From Aricia agestis (Eukaryota; Arthropoda; Insecta; Lepidoptera; Lycaenidae): a DNA stretch of 64,000 nt. The notes under the pieces are model-generated. The model was not told the DNA's origin. It made no database searches and saw only the letters and a list, made by a program, of their open reading frames with translations. Numbering within the stretch: position 1 is the first letter of the stretch; each line of letters starts with the position of its first letter. The translations under genes were made by a program, and so were the position numbers. Shown here in pieces: positions 11,068-21,012 of this stretch. The stretch spans positions 33,957,001-34,021,000 of the forward strand of contig NC_056428.1 of the NCBI RefSeq assembly GCF_905147365.1, given 5' to 3'.

Positions 11068-11147
11068 GGGCCGCGCTACACCGGAATGGCAGCGGCGAGG
11101 CGAGCACTTTCAGCGCTGCCATTCCGGTGTAGCGCGCTGCGCGGCCC
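11068..11147. mobile_element. 80-bp Harbinger-type MITE, TAA duplication
   Basis: Almost entirely inverted termini: GGGCCGCGCTACACCGGAAT is mirrored at the right end. TAA lies at 11065-11067 and 11148-11150. GC-rich, in contrast with its surroundings. The MITE at 38228-38507 shares the CACCGGAATGGCAG terminal block. Confidence 0.85.
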
Positions 11148-11160
11148 TAAGAAACTTTTT

Positions 11161-11220
11161 AAAAACTTTTTAAAACCCTGGTAAGTGGTACCCCACTTAC
11201 CAGGGTTTTAAAAAGTTTTT
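11161..11220. repeat. 60-bp palindrome, 28-bp arms, 4-nt centre
   Basis: The arm aaaaactttttaaaaccctg continuing through gtaagtgg is mirrored perfectly around tacc. Part of the sequence is HelB interior (accctggtacccc). It lies directly before a plus-strand HelB 3' end. Confidence 0.85.
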
Positions 11221-11297
11221 AAATTTGACACAAATTTTGTTGACACCACGCGCTATAAACTAAAGTCCACGCGGACGAAGTCGCGGGCAACAGCTAG
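11221..11297 (+). mobile_element. HelB Helitron 3' end
   Basis: Contains 'gttgacaccacgcgctataa', the GACGAAGTCGCGGGC hairpin block and CAACAGCTAG before host T. It faces the HelB copy at 10271-11021 in the opposite orientation. Confidence 0.75.
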
Positions 11298-11690
11298 TTA
11301 TGAATAAAAACAATAATATATAATAAAGTAGGTATGATTAGTTCTGTTATAATAATGAAGTAAAAAATAAAGCGCCATCTGTTTTCATATATTAGAATTA
11401 AAATGTAAAAATATTTTCTGGATGGAATATAGGCCAACACAACACACTCGAACTCCTTAGAAATGCAGTAGGAGTTCTATAAGATAAGATAGATTGATTA
11501 TTATTATAGCAAGTGATAATATTATTAAACATAATATTCTAACGTATTAAAAACTATAAACAAAAACATAATAACTAATAAGTATGATTAGTTCTATGTT
11601 ACAACGAAGTAAAAAAAAAGCGCCATTTGTTGAATCGTATTAGAACTAAAATGTTCATTGCATCGCGTCGATATATTTCTGGATTTTTTA
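11298..11690. repeat. Unassigned DNA with a repeated 'aagcgccat' block
   Basis: Two related blocks, about 11340-11402 and 11582-11655, share 'atgattagttctgtt', 'gaagtaaaaaa', 'agcgccat' and 'tattagaa'. No coding sequence seen. Confidence 0.4.
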
Positions 11691-11694
11691 TAAT

Positions 11695-11845
11695 ATTATA
11701 CATAAAATATATTTAAGATTTTTGAAATATTATTTTAATACACATCCAAGACCCAGGAATATTGAAAACTTTTTGTTCCGCCTGCGGGACTCGAACCCAG
11801 GACCCCCGGGATGAGCGCTGGCCACGCGCAATGCGAAGTAATTTT
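11695..11845 (-). mobile_element. tRNA-derived SINE fragment
   Basis: The minus strand carries GGGTTCGAGTCCC, a near-perfect tRNA T-arm/Pol III B box, within a tRNA-like 3' half. A non-tRNA body with cctgggtcttggatgtgta and an AT-rich tail follows. The tRNA 5' half and A box are not clear. Confidence 0.65.
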
Positions 11846-11869
11846 CATCGATATTTTCATGGAAATAAG

Positions 11870-11973
11870 ATATTTTCCCACATCAAAATGTAGCCTATGT
11901 CCTTTCTCAGACTCTAGAATAACTGTGTACAAAATTTCATTGCAATCGGTTCAGTAGTTTTGGCGTGAAAGCG

Positions 11974-12020
<47 letters not shown>

Positions 12021-12051
12021 GATACTTTCGCATTTATAATATTAGTATAGA
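11870..12051 (-). mobile_element. HelB Helitron 5' fragment with (GACA)n
   Basis: The minus-strand 5' tip TCTATACTAATATTATAAA starts at 12051. A (GTCT)n array covering about 11975-12020, 'gtgaaattttgtacac' and 'gaaaggacataggctac' follow, matching the HelB interior. Confidence 0.75.
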
Positions 12052-12560
12052 TTGTTACAAGATTGTTAAAAGTACTTATTTGTCAAGTACCAGATTTTTC
12101 GCTGTAGAAGAGAATGATCCATAAAGATTCATTGGAAAACATCTAGGTAACATTTAGTATGATAATCAACTATGAGTTCAAAATGATATACTTCATACTT
12201 ATGTCATTCATTCTGAGTTCACACATCGAGTATTCAAAATACAATATCACCCGGCTTAGACTAGAAACATCTGTCCCTTCATTGTCAATCGCGGTTTGTA
12301 AAGAAAACGATGAAATATGACAAGTTTTTTGACAGGGGTCAATGACCGCTACGGAGAGAATTCAGTGATTTGAGAATAGTAACAACTAACAATAACTTCA
12401 ATGAACCGAATTGTTATTATATTAATTGTTAATTTGCGGATACAATTAGCGTTATGTTTCCGGGCCAGTTGGCACACCGCTTTAATAATGAATCATCCGG
12501 CCATCTCAACAATCCTTTAGGGTATAAATAGATAATGAGGACGTTTCACGCCACAACACA
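12052..12560. other. Unassigned DNA
   Basis: No gene seen. 'ggtataaata' at about 12519-12528 resembles a TATA box but nothing downstream supports a transcript. Confidence 0.35.
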
Positions 12561-12566
12561 CCCTTG

Positions 12567-12719
12567 TCAATTCAGACCGCAACGCGAGTCGCGACGTGTA
12601 GATGCATTTCTAGTATGGATTTGAAAGACTTCAATTGCGTGACACCTCATGCAATCTGTCAATTCAATACAAATTTAGAAATTCTTCTACGCGTCGCGTT
12701 GCGCTGAAAACTTAAAGGT
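12567..12719. mobile_element. Harbinger-type MITE, degraded copy
   Basis: Same family as 33727-33879 and 53428-53575: 'gtcaattcagaccgcaacgc' on the left and an inverted cgtcgcgttgcg block on the right. The outermost bases and the TWA duplication are degraded here. Confidence 0.65.
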
Positions 12720-12786
12720 ACAGGTATTACATAGCCAGCAGTCTTACCCCCGAAACAGATACGATTTTGATTTACGAGTCTGATAG

Positions 12787-13161
12787 TTTCAAATTGAGCC
12801 GCAGCACGATCGTACGCTAGTATCGCTGTCAGGAGTGGGAAAAGCCATTGTGATCGAATTAGTTCCAAACTGAGCCGCAGCACGATCGTGCGCTAGTATC
12901 GCTGTCAGGAGTGGGAATCACCGCGCCGTTGTGATCGAATTAGTTCCAAATTGAGCCGCAGCACGATCGTGCGCTAGTATCGCTATCAGGAGTGGGAAAA
13001 GCCGTTGAGATTGAATTCGTTCCAAATTGAGTCGCAGCACGATCGTGCGCTAGTATCGCTGTCAGGAGTGGGAAAGGCCGTTGTGATCGAATTAGTTCAA
13101 AATTGAGCCGCAGCACGATCGTGCGCTAGTATCGCTGTCAGTAGTGGGAATCGCCGCGCCG
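12787..13161. repeat. 76/81-bp satellite array, left block
   Basis: Five monomers, each with the perfect palindrome gcacgatcgtgc (the first has one change) inside agccgcagcacgatcgtgcg. Monomers end in either gggaaaagcc (76 bp) or gggaatcaccgcgcc (81 bp). The array continues at 15302 once the Transib insertion and one CGCCG are removed. Confidence 0.9.
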
Positions 13162-13624
13162 CACAGTGGAAAATTTGGGCCCGTATCGGATCAAAAATCT
13201 GTAACTTCAAGGTTTTTCATCGGATTGTATTGAGATTTGGCACATGTATACAGTGATATACAAAGATTTTAAAAATAATCAATTTTTGTATTTTTTTTTC
13301 AATGTATACATATTTATTTTAGGTTAAAAAAAAAGAAAAGAGAAAAAAGTAATAAGAGTAGTATTTATAATATGTTTATTTTTTATAAATAAGTACTAAT
13401 ATGAGAAAAATTAAGAAAACTTGAACAATTACTTATCACATAAGCATAATAAAATACATAAAATTATAAAATCGTATAGTACCTATCTATACCTCACACC
13501 AAACTAATTGATCTCAGATTAGACAAATCTTATAATATTATTGGTTTTATATAACTAGGTTTTAGTTACTTAATGTTATATCTAATTGTTATTATCCTCG
13601 CTAATCCTAACTAAAATTACTTCC

Positions 13625-14033
13625 GATGTAAATGTAGGATCACCATCAGGTACCACCATCAAAAGACTTAGTGCCTCTTCATCAAGATCCTTCACATTTC
13701 TCACATAAGGTTTTCTTAAACTTGAAATGTTTATATAGAAGCGTTAGTATAAATCTATATAGAAGCGTTTTAAATACGTCTTCATTTGTATGCTATAAGG
13801 GAACATTTTCTGGCATGGTGCAGGCGCATATTTCTGTGGTCTTTATTGCGCGACTCTTGTGCATCTTCCGATAGTTGCCCAATAGGAAGAACAGAGAAAT
13901 TTTTGATCACGTTTTCTCCGTGTATAAGTATTTTGTGCACGGAGGATGGCATGTAGTACCAATCATAGTTACTAACATAAATTCGCGCAGTTTCTAAGGC
14001 ATAAACTCCAAATTTTTCGGGATCGATCATCAT
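13625..14033 (-). pseudogene. Transib transposase C-terminal remnant (RAG1-related)
   Basis: Reading down from 14033: WYYMPSSVHKILIHGENVI, LPIGQLSEDAQESRNKD and RLHHARKCS. This is the C-terminal part of Transib transposases, including the segment that (from memory) carries the third acidic catalytic residue. The frame breaks near 13780. The next conserved block, ISSLRKPYVRNVKDLDEEAL, lies in another frame at 13625-13728. A 14-bp direct repeat (tatatagaagcgtt) between the blocks is the likely cause. The N-terminal and central catalytic parts are absent, so no active enzyme is made. Confidence 0.85.
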
Positions 14034-14186
14034 TCCAGAACAATTACATTACATACATAGTATTTATAAAATACAAGTTGTTTTCAAAAACATTTAATGT
14101 TTGCTGTAGAACTATGGACAACGATTCCAAGGTTCTGCCACGCTCGATATAGGGAACGATGAAATCGCCCTTAGTACAGTTGAAAG

Positions 14187-14494
14187 TTATTTTTTTTAAT
14201 GAAATAAGGGGGCGAGCAAACGAGCAAACGGGTCACCTGATGGAAAGCAACTTCCGTCGCCCATGGACATTTGCAGCACCAGGAGAGCTGCAGGTGCATT
14301 GCCGGCCTTTTAAGAGGGAATAGGGTAATAGGGGAGGGTAGGAAAGGGAATAGGGTAGGGGATTGGGCCTCCGATAAACTCACTCACTCGGCGAAATACA
14401 GCACAAGCGCTGTTTCACACTGGTTTTCTGTGAGAACGTGGTATTTCTCCGGTCGAGCCGGCCCATTCGTGACAAAGCATGGGTCCCCCACGTA
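14187..14494 (-). mobile_element. SINE (acgtgggagagcc family), nested in Transib
   Basis: Minus-strand copy of the family best seen at 46684-47016. The A-rich 3' end is at the left (t-run and 'aatgaaataaggggg'), and the 5' end with a cacgta tip is at 14494. The interior holds a GGGAATAGGGTA-type simple-sequence region that varies in length between copies. Confidence 0.82.
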
Positions 14495-15301
14495 TATAGT
14501 TGACATTTTAATGGAAATAACAAATTTAAATAAGTGTCACTTAATATGAAATACACGCTGAAGTGTGCAATTTGAAGATATTTGCTTCCCCTTATATACT
14601 GGTTTTTTAGATATGAAATACGTACTAATATCAATGTTATGGCATATTTACTCACGCAAGACGAGTGCAGAATAGAATATAATGAGCTATTGCTATCAAA
14701 ATATTGTGGTTAATATTGTTTTTGTAAACTATGTCAGCAGTAACCGCAAAAGATACCGAACTATCTACTCCGACCTCTATCACATTTTTCCCCATAACTT
14801 CCAGGGCCGCAAACTTTCGCAGTTGATTTTTTAAATTTTTCATTTATGAATAATTAGGCTATCAAATAACATATAAAGTTGCGCGTGGGGAGTCGTGGGT
14901 AAATGTGAAAACCTTCGACGAAAAAAAAAAACCAAGTGAAAAATAGGGCATGTCAATTTTTAAGTACTTACTCAAAAATAAAAAGCATATTAAAAAAATT
15001 TACTAGCTCATTATTAAGAACATAAAATATCCTTTTTAAAAATGTATAAAACCGCATGCATGTGCTAAATACTTTTTTCACAATATTCATTTGAATTACG
15101 TGTATGCAAACATTTGAATGAGCCATCCGCTACTTCAACTTACCCTATGATAAAAAATATTTATGCAGTTTTAGTAGAAAAATGTGTCTGATTAGGATTA
15201 TTTGGTTATTAGAGTATCGAATTCAATAAATATTTCATTCAAATTGTGATATTTTTAAAAACCATTTATGATATGCTCTAGTTCTACCATTTTCCATAGT
15301 G

Positions 15302-15824
15302 CGCCGTTGTGATCGAATTAGTTCCAAATTGAGCCGCAGCATGATCGTGCGCTAGTATCGCGCTATCAGGAGTGGGAAAAGCCGTTGTGATCGAATTAGT
15401 TCCAAACTGAGCCGCAGCACGATCGTGCGCTAGTATCGCTGTCAGGAGTGGGAATCACCGCGCCGTTGTGATCGAATTAGTTCCAAATTGAGCCGCAGCA
15501 CGATCGTCCGCTAGTATCGCTATCAGGAGTGGGAAAAGCCGTTGAGATTGAATTCGTTCCAAATTGAGTCGCAGCACGATCGTGCGCTAGTATCGCTGTC
15601 AGGAGTGGGAAAGGCCGTTGTGATCGAATTATTTCCAAATTGAACCGCAGCACGATCGTGCGCTAGTATCGCTGTCATGAGTGGGAATCGCCGCGCTGTT
15701 GTGATCGAATTACTTCCAACCTGAGCCGCAGCACGATCGTGCGCTAGTATCGCTACAAGGAGTGGGAAAAGCCGTTGAGATTGAATTCGTTCCAAATTGA
15801 GCCGCAGCACGATCGTGCGCTATT
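15302..15824. repeat. 76/81-bp satellite array, right block
   Basis: Seven monomers. The order of variants (76/81 length, 'gagattgaattcg' and 'gagtcgcag' diagnostic changes) repeats that of the left block with a 392-bp offset after removing Transib, showing a five-monomer higher-order repeat. Minus-strand ORFs through it (AILAHDRAAAQ repeated) are by-products of tandem repetition. Confidence 0.9.
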
Positions 15825-16198
15825 ATATAATAGTAGTATAATAGATCGAGCTGATTCAATTCTGATTCTGTCGAGAGTAAGGCAGCAGATTGCATTCGAT
15901 ACGTGACGTGCGACTAAGAATTATTGTCTCACCTTTGCATGGGTGGCTCCCCGATCCCCGCGGAAAGCGACCGCGACCAAAATTTCAAATGAAATGCCAC
16001 TTTATGAACTATGCTATAGGTTTCATTATATTCCACGCTACTACAACGCAGCGGCGGCATCGGTCGCTAGACTAATTTCGATAGAAAATGAAAACAGTCA
16101 GTCGCTGTCGCGTGCCGCGAGAATCGGAAAACAGCTAAAGCTTTTTAAATGTCTTTTACGCAAAAGATCATGTACATAAACTATCTGATGTTTATTTT
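15825..16198. other. Unassigned, GC-richer DNA
   Basis: Overlapping 61- and 78-residue ORFs run through 15890-16179, but no splice signals, domain or codon bias support them. The segment 'gaaatgccacttta' resembles 45970-45990, hinting at an unrecognised repeat. Confidence 0.3.
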
Positions 16199-16199
16199 T

Positions 16200-16665
16200 A
16201 GGGTTCTGTACCCAAAGGGCACCCTATAACTAAGAATTCGTTGTCTGTCTGTCCGTCTGTCTGTCCGTCTGTCTGTCTGTCCGTCTGTCTGTCAGCAGGC
16301 TGTATCTCGAAAACCGCTATAGCTAGACTTCTGAAATTTTCACAGATTTCGTATTTCTGTTGCCGCTATAATAACGAATTCTAAAAACAAAATAAAATTA
16401 ATAATGAAGGGAGGTTTCCATACATGAAACGTAATTTTTTTTTACTTTTTTTGCTCGATTTTAATAATAATATAACAACTAGACACTTGAAATTTTTATA
16501 AAATCTTTTATTATATGTGTAATTTAATAATTAACAATAATATTAAAATAAAATTAAAAAATTATGGGGGCTCCCATACAAAAAACATAATTTGTGGCTT
16601 ACTTTTGCTCTATAACGGTACGGAACCCTTTGTGCGCGAGTCCGACTCGCACTTAGCCGATTTTT
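16200..16665 (-). mobile_element. Repeat E, near full-length copy
   Basis: Begins agggttctgtacccaaaggg and ends ggtacggaaccctttgtgcg followed by cgagtccgactcgcactta, so the tips form an imperfect inverted repeat. Next to the left tip is a (GTCTGTCC)n microsatellite, then 'tatctcgaaaaccgctatag'. The family is very common in Lepidoptera as I recall, but I do not assign its class. Other copies: 18073, 23930, 30605, 47028 and 51059. Confidence 0.7.
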
Positions 16666-17052
16666 ATTTACTCCGTTATCACCTGTACAATGTGTAGTAG
16701 GACGAAGTATCTACTGTAGAATCCAAGATATTTAGTTGCCGATTAGGTTTACCAATACTAGCTTAATTATTTAACGCAAAACCACTGGCTTAGTTCCGTT
16801 TAGCCGTAAACCAAAGTTAGCTGGTTGTGTAACCAAAGCCGCTTTGAGCTTTCAGTCGAGCTGATTGTCCGCATTGATTTGAAACAGTGTGCAGTACAAA
16901 TAACTATGGACGACAAATACCTATAAGTATAAAATAGTCTGGTTAGATTAACCAAAGAGGTAGCAAGGGAGGTGTATCTTTTTCTCGTACGCCGACATCG
17001 GATTGAACCACTTTGAAATCATTTCAAAAACTCTGATAATAATAGCATATCT
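16666..17052. other. Unassigned DNA
   Basis: No gene or repeat class recognised. Confidence 0.35.
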
Positions 17053-17303
17053 ATAGCTATGTCTACACTGTGCGCTTTCGTTTTCAATTTTCGTCATGTT
17101 CTTTCATTCAACTTTCGTTTTGGCGCATTCAATAATTGAATGCGTCAACGAACGCTATGCCAACTGTCATTTTTAATAACAAAGCGAAAGTTTTGGATAC
17201 GGTCAGAGGGCATGCGTCGCGGGCATGCCTCACGTTCGCTGTTGACTGCGCTATGACGCATCCCCTTGACAAACAGAAAATGGCACAGTGTGGACAAAGC
17301 TAT
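17053..17303. mobile_element. MITE with ATAGCT(A/T)TGTCYACACTGTGC ends
   Basis: The left end atagctatgtctacactgtg and inverted right end atagctttgtccacactgtg match over about 22 bp. The interior, with cattcaactttcg and 'tcaataattgaatgcgt', is GC-richer. The target duplication is not clear. The 63-residue ORF inside is not supported. Confidence 0.7.
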
Positions 17304-17819
17304 CTATTGAGCTATATTCAAATCTAGCTCGTAGAAAACGACTTTTTGGCGTTAAATTCGATTTATGCGATTTTTTTTATTCGTCACATAATATACGTGT
17401 CACTATTTTCCATACCGCGTTACTATTGGCAGCTATTTCCCAATACTGCAGCCCAAAGGGTATTTGATATGAATCTGAGGGCGTTGGCTCAATGCTAGTT
17501 GTAATTATTTTCAAAATGATGATGAATAATTTCACTCTTTTTAGTTACCTAGTAAACTATCGCGTACTATACGTAGAATAATTAATACACTATATTATTC
17601 TACGTATCTTATTACAAGCTCACCGCTGAGCGAGACACAATAGAATAACAATAGATTTCCAAGAATCCACGATCGAAGGATTAATAGGAGTATGATCAGT
17701 AAAACCGTTTCGGAGGAGTAAGGACACGAGAATTTTAAATAATTAATGAAGATAAGAAGATGTACTTATTTATTGTATTAAATATTAATATTATAAGGCA
17801 CTTATTTAAAGGGGCAGTT
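17304..17819. other. Unassigned DNA with one small hairpin
   Basis: A hairpin at about 17569-17607 (atacgtagaataat mirrored across 11 nt) is the only structure seen. Confidence 0.4.
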
Positions 17820-18430
17820 GTAAATTGCAGGTTTGGTAAGTTAAAAATTATAAATAGCACGTGTAATAACTAGTTTAGCAGTTAAAACTAAGCAGTAAAG
17901 TAAATAAAAATGAGTTATAAAAAATAATGAAACAGATCATTGATAACATTATTGAACAGTAAAATAATTAAATGAGCGGTAAAAATTAATGAATGAGTGG
18001 TTACGAATGAGGTATATATATTATATACCTCATTGTTTATAATATTATATTTTATTATTATTATAATAAAAAATAATAAAATCGGCCAAGTGCGAGTCGA
18101 ACTCGCCCATGGAGGGTTCCGTACCGTTATAAAGCGAAAGTAAGACGGTCGCCGGCTGCTGCTGCAGCACGCTCCCCCCGTCCCCCCGCTACGGTATCCG
18201 TGGTTAAGTAGGCCTTCTGTTAAGTCGTTATCGAACCGCTCATTCCATCATTTTTATCTCTCATTCAGTTATTGGACTGCCCAATTATTTTTTTATTACT
18301 GTCCATGTTTTACAGTCGCAATAATTAATCAACCGCCATAAAATTAAATAACTGCTCAATATTTTTTAAACTGATCATAATAACATCTCAAATATTTAAA
18401 TGACCGCTCAAAAAATTAGTTCCCATATTA
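17820..18430. repeat. Degenerate AT-rich repeats, opposite orientations, flanking a repeat E scrap
   Basis: 17820-18010 holds loose repeats of 'aatgagcggtaaaaattaat'-type words. 18220-18420 holds the complementary words (accgctcatt, taactgctcaat). Between them lie a hairpin gaggtatatatattatatac (18010-18038) and a repeat E fragment at 18073-18150. The pattern suggests the long decayed termini of one foldback element. Confidence 0.4.
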
Positions 18431-18685
18431 TAATAAACGTAATTATCCTAAAACGTATATAAACTACATAATAGAACAAAAGTTCTGATAAAATTTTAAT
18501 AGTCTAATTCAGAAACTCCACAGAATATACATTTGTACAAGCTACTCTAATTTAACGAAATTATAAATGGTTTCTTTTAAACACATTAACTTATAAGTAG
18601 GGAATTATATCGTAAAAGAAACACAAGCACGAATATATTTATTTGACAACTACTTTGCTACATATCCACCAATAGGAGGTGAATT
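18431..18685. other. Unassigned AT-rich DNA
   Basis: Nothing recognised. Confidence 0.3.
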
Positions 18686-18951
18686 TGTGTACGAATTCGG
18701 ACATCTACCGGTCCCTAGCACTTGTAAGTTGTATGACTCGAGCGATCTTTACACGAAATATTTCGAGTGTTTTGAGAATACACAAACTATTCGCAACAAA
18801 TTATATCGTGCAGGAAACCGGTCTCGAACGCTTCCACTCCCAAGCGGCCACATGTGGTGTACGAATTCGGATCTATAACCGGTCCCACTCGTTTGACTCG
18901 AGCGATCTTTGCATGAAATATTTGAATGTGAAGTTTTGAGAATACACAAAC
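18686..18951. repeat. Direct duplication, two ~95-105-bp units
   Basis: Unit 1 at 18686-18789 and unit 2 at 18858-18951 share gtgtacgaattcgga, 'accggtccc', gactcgagcgatcttt and ttttgagaatacacaaact. Spacer 18790-18857 is unique. ORFs overlapping the units come from the duplication. Confidence 0.75.
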
Positions 18952-19067
18952 TGTGTTACGCTCGTAAAAATCTCATAATTTGGTATTTTATTCGAAGGTG
19001 AACTTTTCTCACATCCTGAGAATTATGCCCCAGGTGCATTGGTTGGTTGCATATTATGGTATCTATG

Positions 19068-19130
19068 ACTATCTCGATGGCCGCTGCGGCTCGGCCGCTA
19101 GTGTGCGCCCGGCCCCGCGCCGCTCGCTTG
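19068..19130. mobile_element. Fragment of GC-rich Harbinger-type MITE
   Basis: 'ggccgctgcggctcggccgc' and tagtgtgcgcccggcc correspond to one end of the MITE at 30332-30517. Confidence 0.55.
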
Positions 19131-19384
19131 ACAGATTAAAGCGAGACGGCAGACAGTTATTGTACTAATGAACGCTAAACGCAACGCATAAGCTTGAAAT
19201 TAGGTTGTTTTCCAGAATAGTAGGTAAATAATATCTCGGCAATTTCGCGCAGTTTATATTACTTTGTATGGAAGTGAGACATGCATGTTACTTTATCGAA
19301 GCAGCTTACTTCTCAGAAGTAATGTCAAATGTGTGCCTTACGCTCTGGAGTTAAGGCTGAGTTTGTTATGTTTAATTTTGGTGA

Positions 19385-19836
19385 CATTGGTGACCCTGAC
19401 GTGGTAATGATGATGATGATGATGAATGTAATTTGCAGAGTAGCATATGCTTTCAGTTCTTAAAACAGCGCCTAAGCCCCCAAACTTGTATTTATAAGTA
19501 ATCCGGAGTTCTGTTAGTATCTTCGGAACCATAGTATACCTCGGTGCAAAATCTTGCGTTTTGGTAGCATGTGCTTAGGATGCTTCTTATAAAACCAAAA
19601 TCACCATATGTTTCCATATAAATTTCCAGGAGTTTCCTCGATTACTCATGGATCCCCTCATCAGGTAACCAATTTTGTGAACATGGTACCAAATTGGAGT
19701 GAAACTAATACAACAAAACAAAAATTTCGAAAATCGGTTCACAAACGGCGGAGTAATCGTTGAACATACACAAATAAAAAAAAATATATCCACAGCCGAA
19801 CATATAACCTCCTCCTTTTTGGAAGTCGGTTAAAAA
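19385..19836. repeat. Repeat D copy
   Basis: Shares a colinear series of blocks with 39440-40145: atatgctttcagtt, 'ggtgcaaaatctt', tttccatataaatttc, cctcgattactcatggatcc, cacaaacggcggagtaatcg and the terminal tcctttttggaagtcggtt. The class is unassigned. A (ATG)n run near 19408 yields a spurious poly-His ORF. Confidence 0.65.
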
Positions 19837-20112
19837 CAATGGCGCACGTATCGCATACGAGAACAACTATAGTCGTTTCTCATTACAAATTGAAACTGCT
19901 ACGGATTTAATCGAAAACGGTTTTGTAAAATTACTCGTAATGTTATACATAAACATTAAACGCGTGTACGTGAGCATTAATTTATTGTATGTACAGCCTG
20001 GAATCGTATGAAAATTATATAGATTTAGTTGTTCAGTGACAGTCGTGGTCAGGGAGCCCTAGAACATTTTTTTGGTGATTACTTACAAGCTAATTTTTTG
20101 TTTTTTAACTGT

Positions 20113-20172
20113 TTTAGGGTTCTGTAATCAACAAAACTTGGTTGACTACTGTATCCTAAAACGGAACCCTAA
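20113..20172. repeat. Small inverted repeat with repeat E-like ends
   Basis: 'ttagggttctgta' at the left and aaacggaaccctaa at the right surround about 30 nt. It looks like a deletion derivative carrying only the tips of repeat E. Confidence 0.5.
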
Positions 20173-20193
20173 GCAGCAGATATTGGTAGGTTA

Positions 20194-20810
20194 TGCCCGT
20201 TTTCACCAACGACACCTAAAATTTAGGTGACCCTTAAGCGAATATAAGGGGCACCTAACGCAAGTTTTGTTTTCACCGACGTTTAAGTGACACCTAAACC
20301 ATTATAATTTAGGGGATGAATTGACAAGCCCGTAAAACTTAGGTGACGTATATTTTGATTAAAACAACCTATTATGCGATTCATCCGTCAAACCATTAGG
20401 TGACCCTTATAATTTAGGGGATGAATTGACGACCCCGTAACACTTAGGTGACGTATGTGGCAACGACGACGACGTTAGATGACGGTTGCCTTGACAATGA
20501 ATCTGTTATCGAATGGTCGTCTGATATTTTACTTGTAAAATAGCGAACTCCCATAAATATCTTCATATTTACCACAAGCCTTCCCCTTTAATCACTCTAT
20601 CTATTAAAGAAAACCGCAATTAAAGGGAACAAAGGGACATGTGGACAGAAAAAGCGACTTTATGTTATTCTATGTAGTGATATACGTCACCTAAGAGTTA
20701 CGGGATTGTCAATTCATCCCCTAAATTATTGAAACAAAACTGACGTTAGGTGCCCCTTATATTGGCTTAAGGGGCACCTAAATTTTAGGTGTTGTTGGTG
20801 AAAACGGGCA
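20194..20810. mobile_element. 617-bp MITE, TGCCCGTTTTCACCAAC ends, TA duplication
   Basis: Inverted termini are about 45 bp (TGCCCGTTTTCACCAAC, then acacctaaaatttaggtg). TA lies at 20192-20193 and 20811-20812. Inside, a block with 'taatttaggggatgaattga' and cgtaa.acttaggtgacgta occurs twice about 90 bp apart, and once more inverted near the right end. Confidence 0.82.
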
Positions 20811-20924
20811 TATTTGCCCGTAATAGTTGGGCATAGTTTTATAATTTATGTTTGTCCTACAAGTAAAACAATCCACATTTTAGGACCATCCATAAATCCT
20901 TTCTATCTCTGTTAGCTACCACCT

Positions 20925-21012
20925 TCTATATATATAAAACTCAAAGGTGACTGACTGATTGATAGATCACTATGTCAATCAGTCAGTCACCTTTGAGTTT
21001 TATATATATAGA
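20925..21012. mobile_element. Two inverted Helitron-like 5' ends forming a palindrome
   Basis: Perfect 34-bp arms beginning TCTATATATATAAAACTCAA and continuing aggtgactgactga face each other around 20 nt. Each outer tip is TC next to a host base, as at a Helitron 5' end, but no CTAG end is present. Confidence 0.6.

Larger units (their letters stand above)
13162..15301 (-). mobile_element. Transib element, internally deleted
   Basis: 2140 bp. Left end CACAGTGGAAAATTTGGG; right end, inverted, CACTATGGAAAATGG. These fit the Transib terminal consensus CACWRTG. CGCCG is duplicated at 13157-13161 and 15302-15306, matching the Transib CGNCG preference. Deleting the element plus one CGCCG restores an uninterrupted 81-bp satellite junction. 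Transposase remnants on the minus strand (13625-14033) support the family. Transib transposase is the relative of RAG1. Most of the coding region is missing and a SINE has inserted at 14187-14494. Confidence 0.92.

Noticed and set aside
11770..11845. Possible tRNA gene from the GGGTTCGAGTCCC box
   Set aside because: Only the T-arm half is tRNA-like; the rest is SINE body, no acceptor pairing.
12519..12528. TATA-box-like ggtataaata
   Set aside because: Expected by chance in DNA of this composition; no exon or initiator follows.
15523..15895. Minus-strand ORFs with repeated AILAHDRAAAQ-type peptides, resembling a repetitive protein
   Set aside because: They are translations of the 76/81-bp satellite; 76-bp monomers shift the frame and no start or splice context exists.
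16236..16300. GTCTGTCC repeats (also the GACA runs at 10969, 11975 and 54428) considered as a CRISPR-like array
   Set aside because: Simple microsatellites inside repeat E and Helitrons; no spacers.
19338..19532. ORF with a run of six histidines
   Set aside because: Produced by an (ATG)n microsatellite in repeat D, read in reverse.
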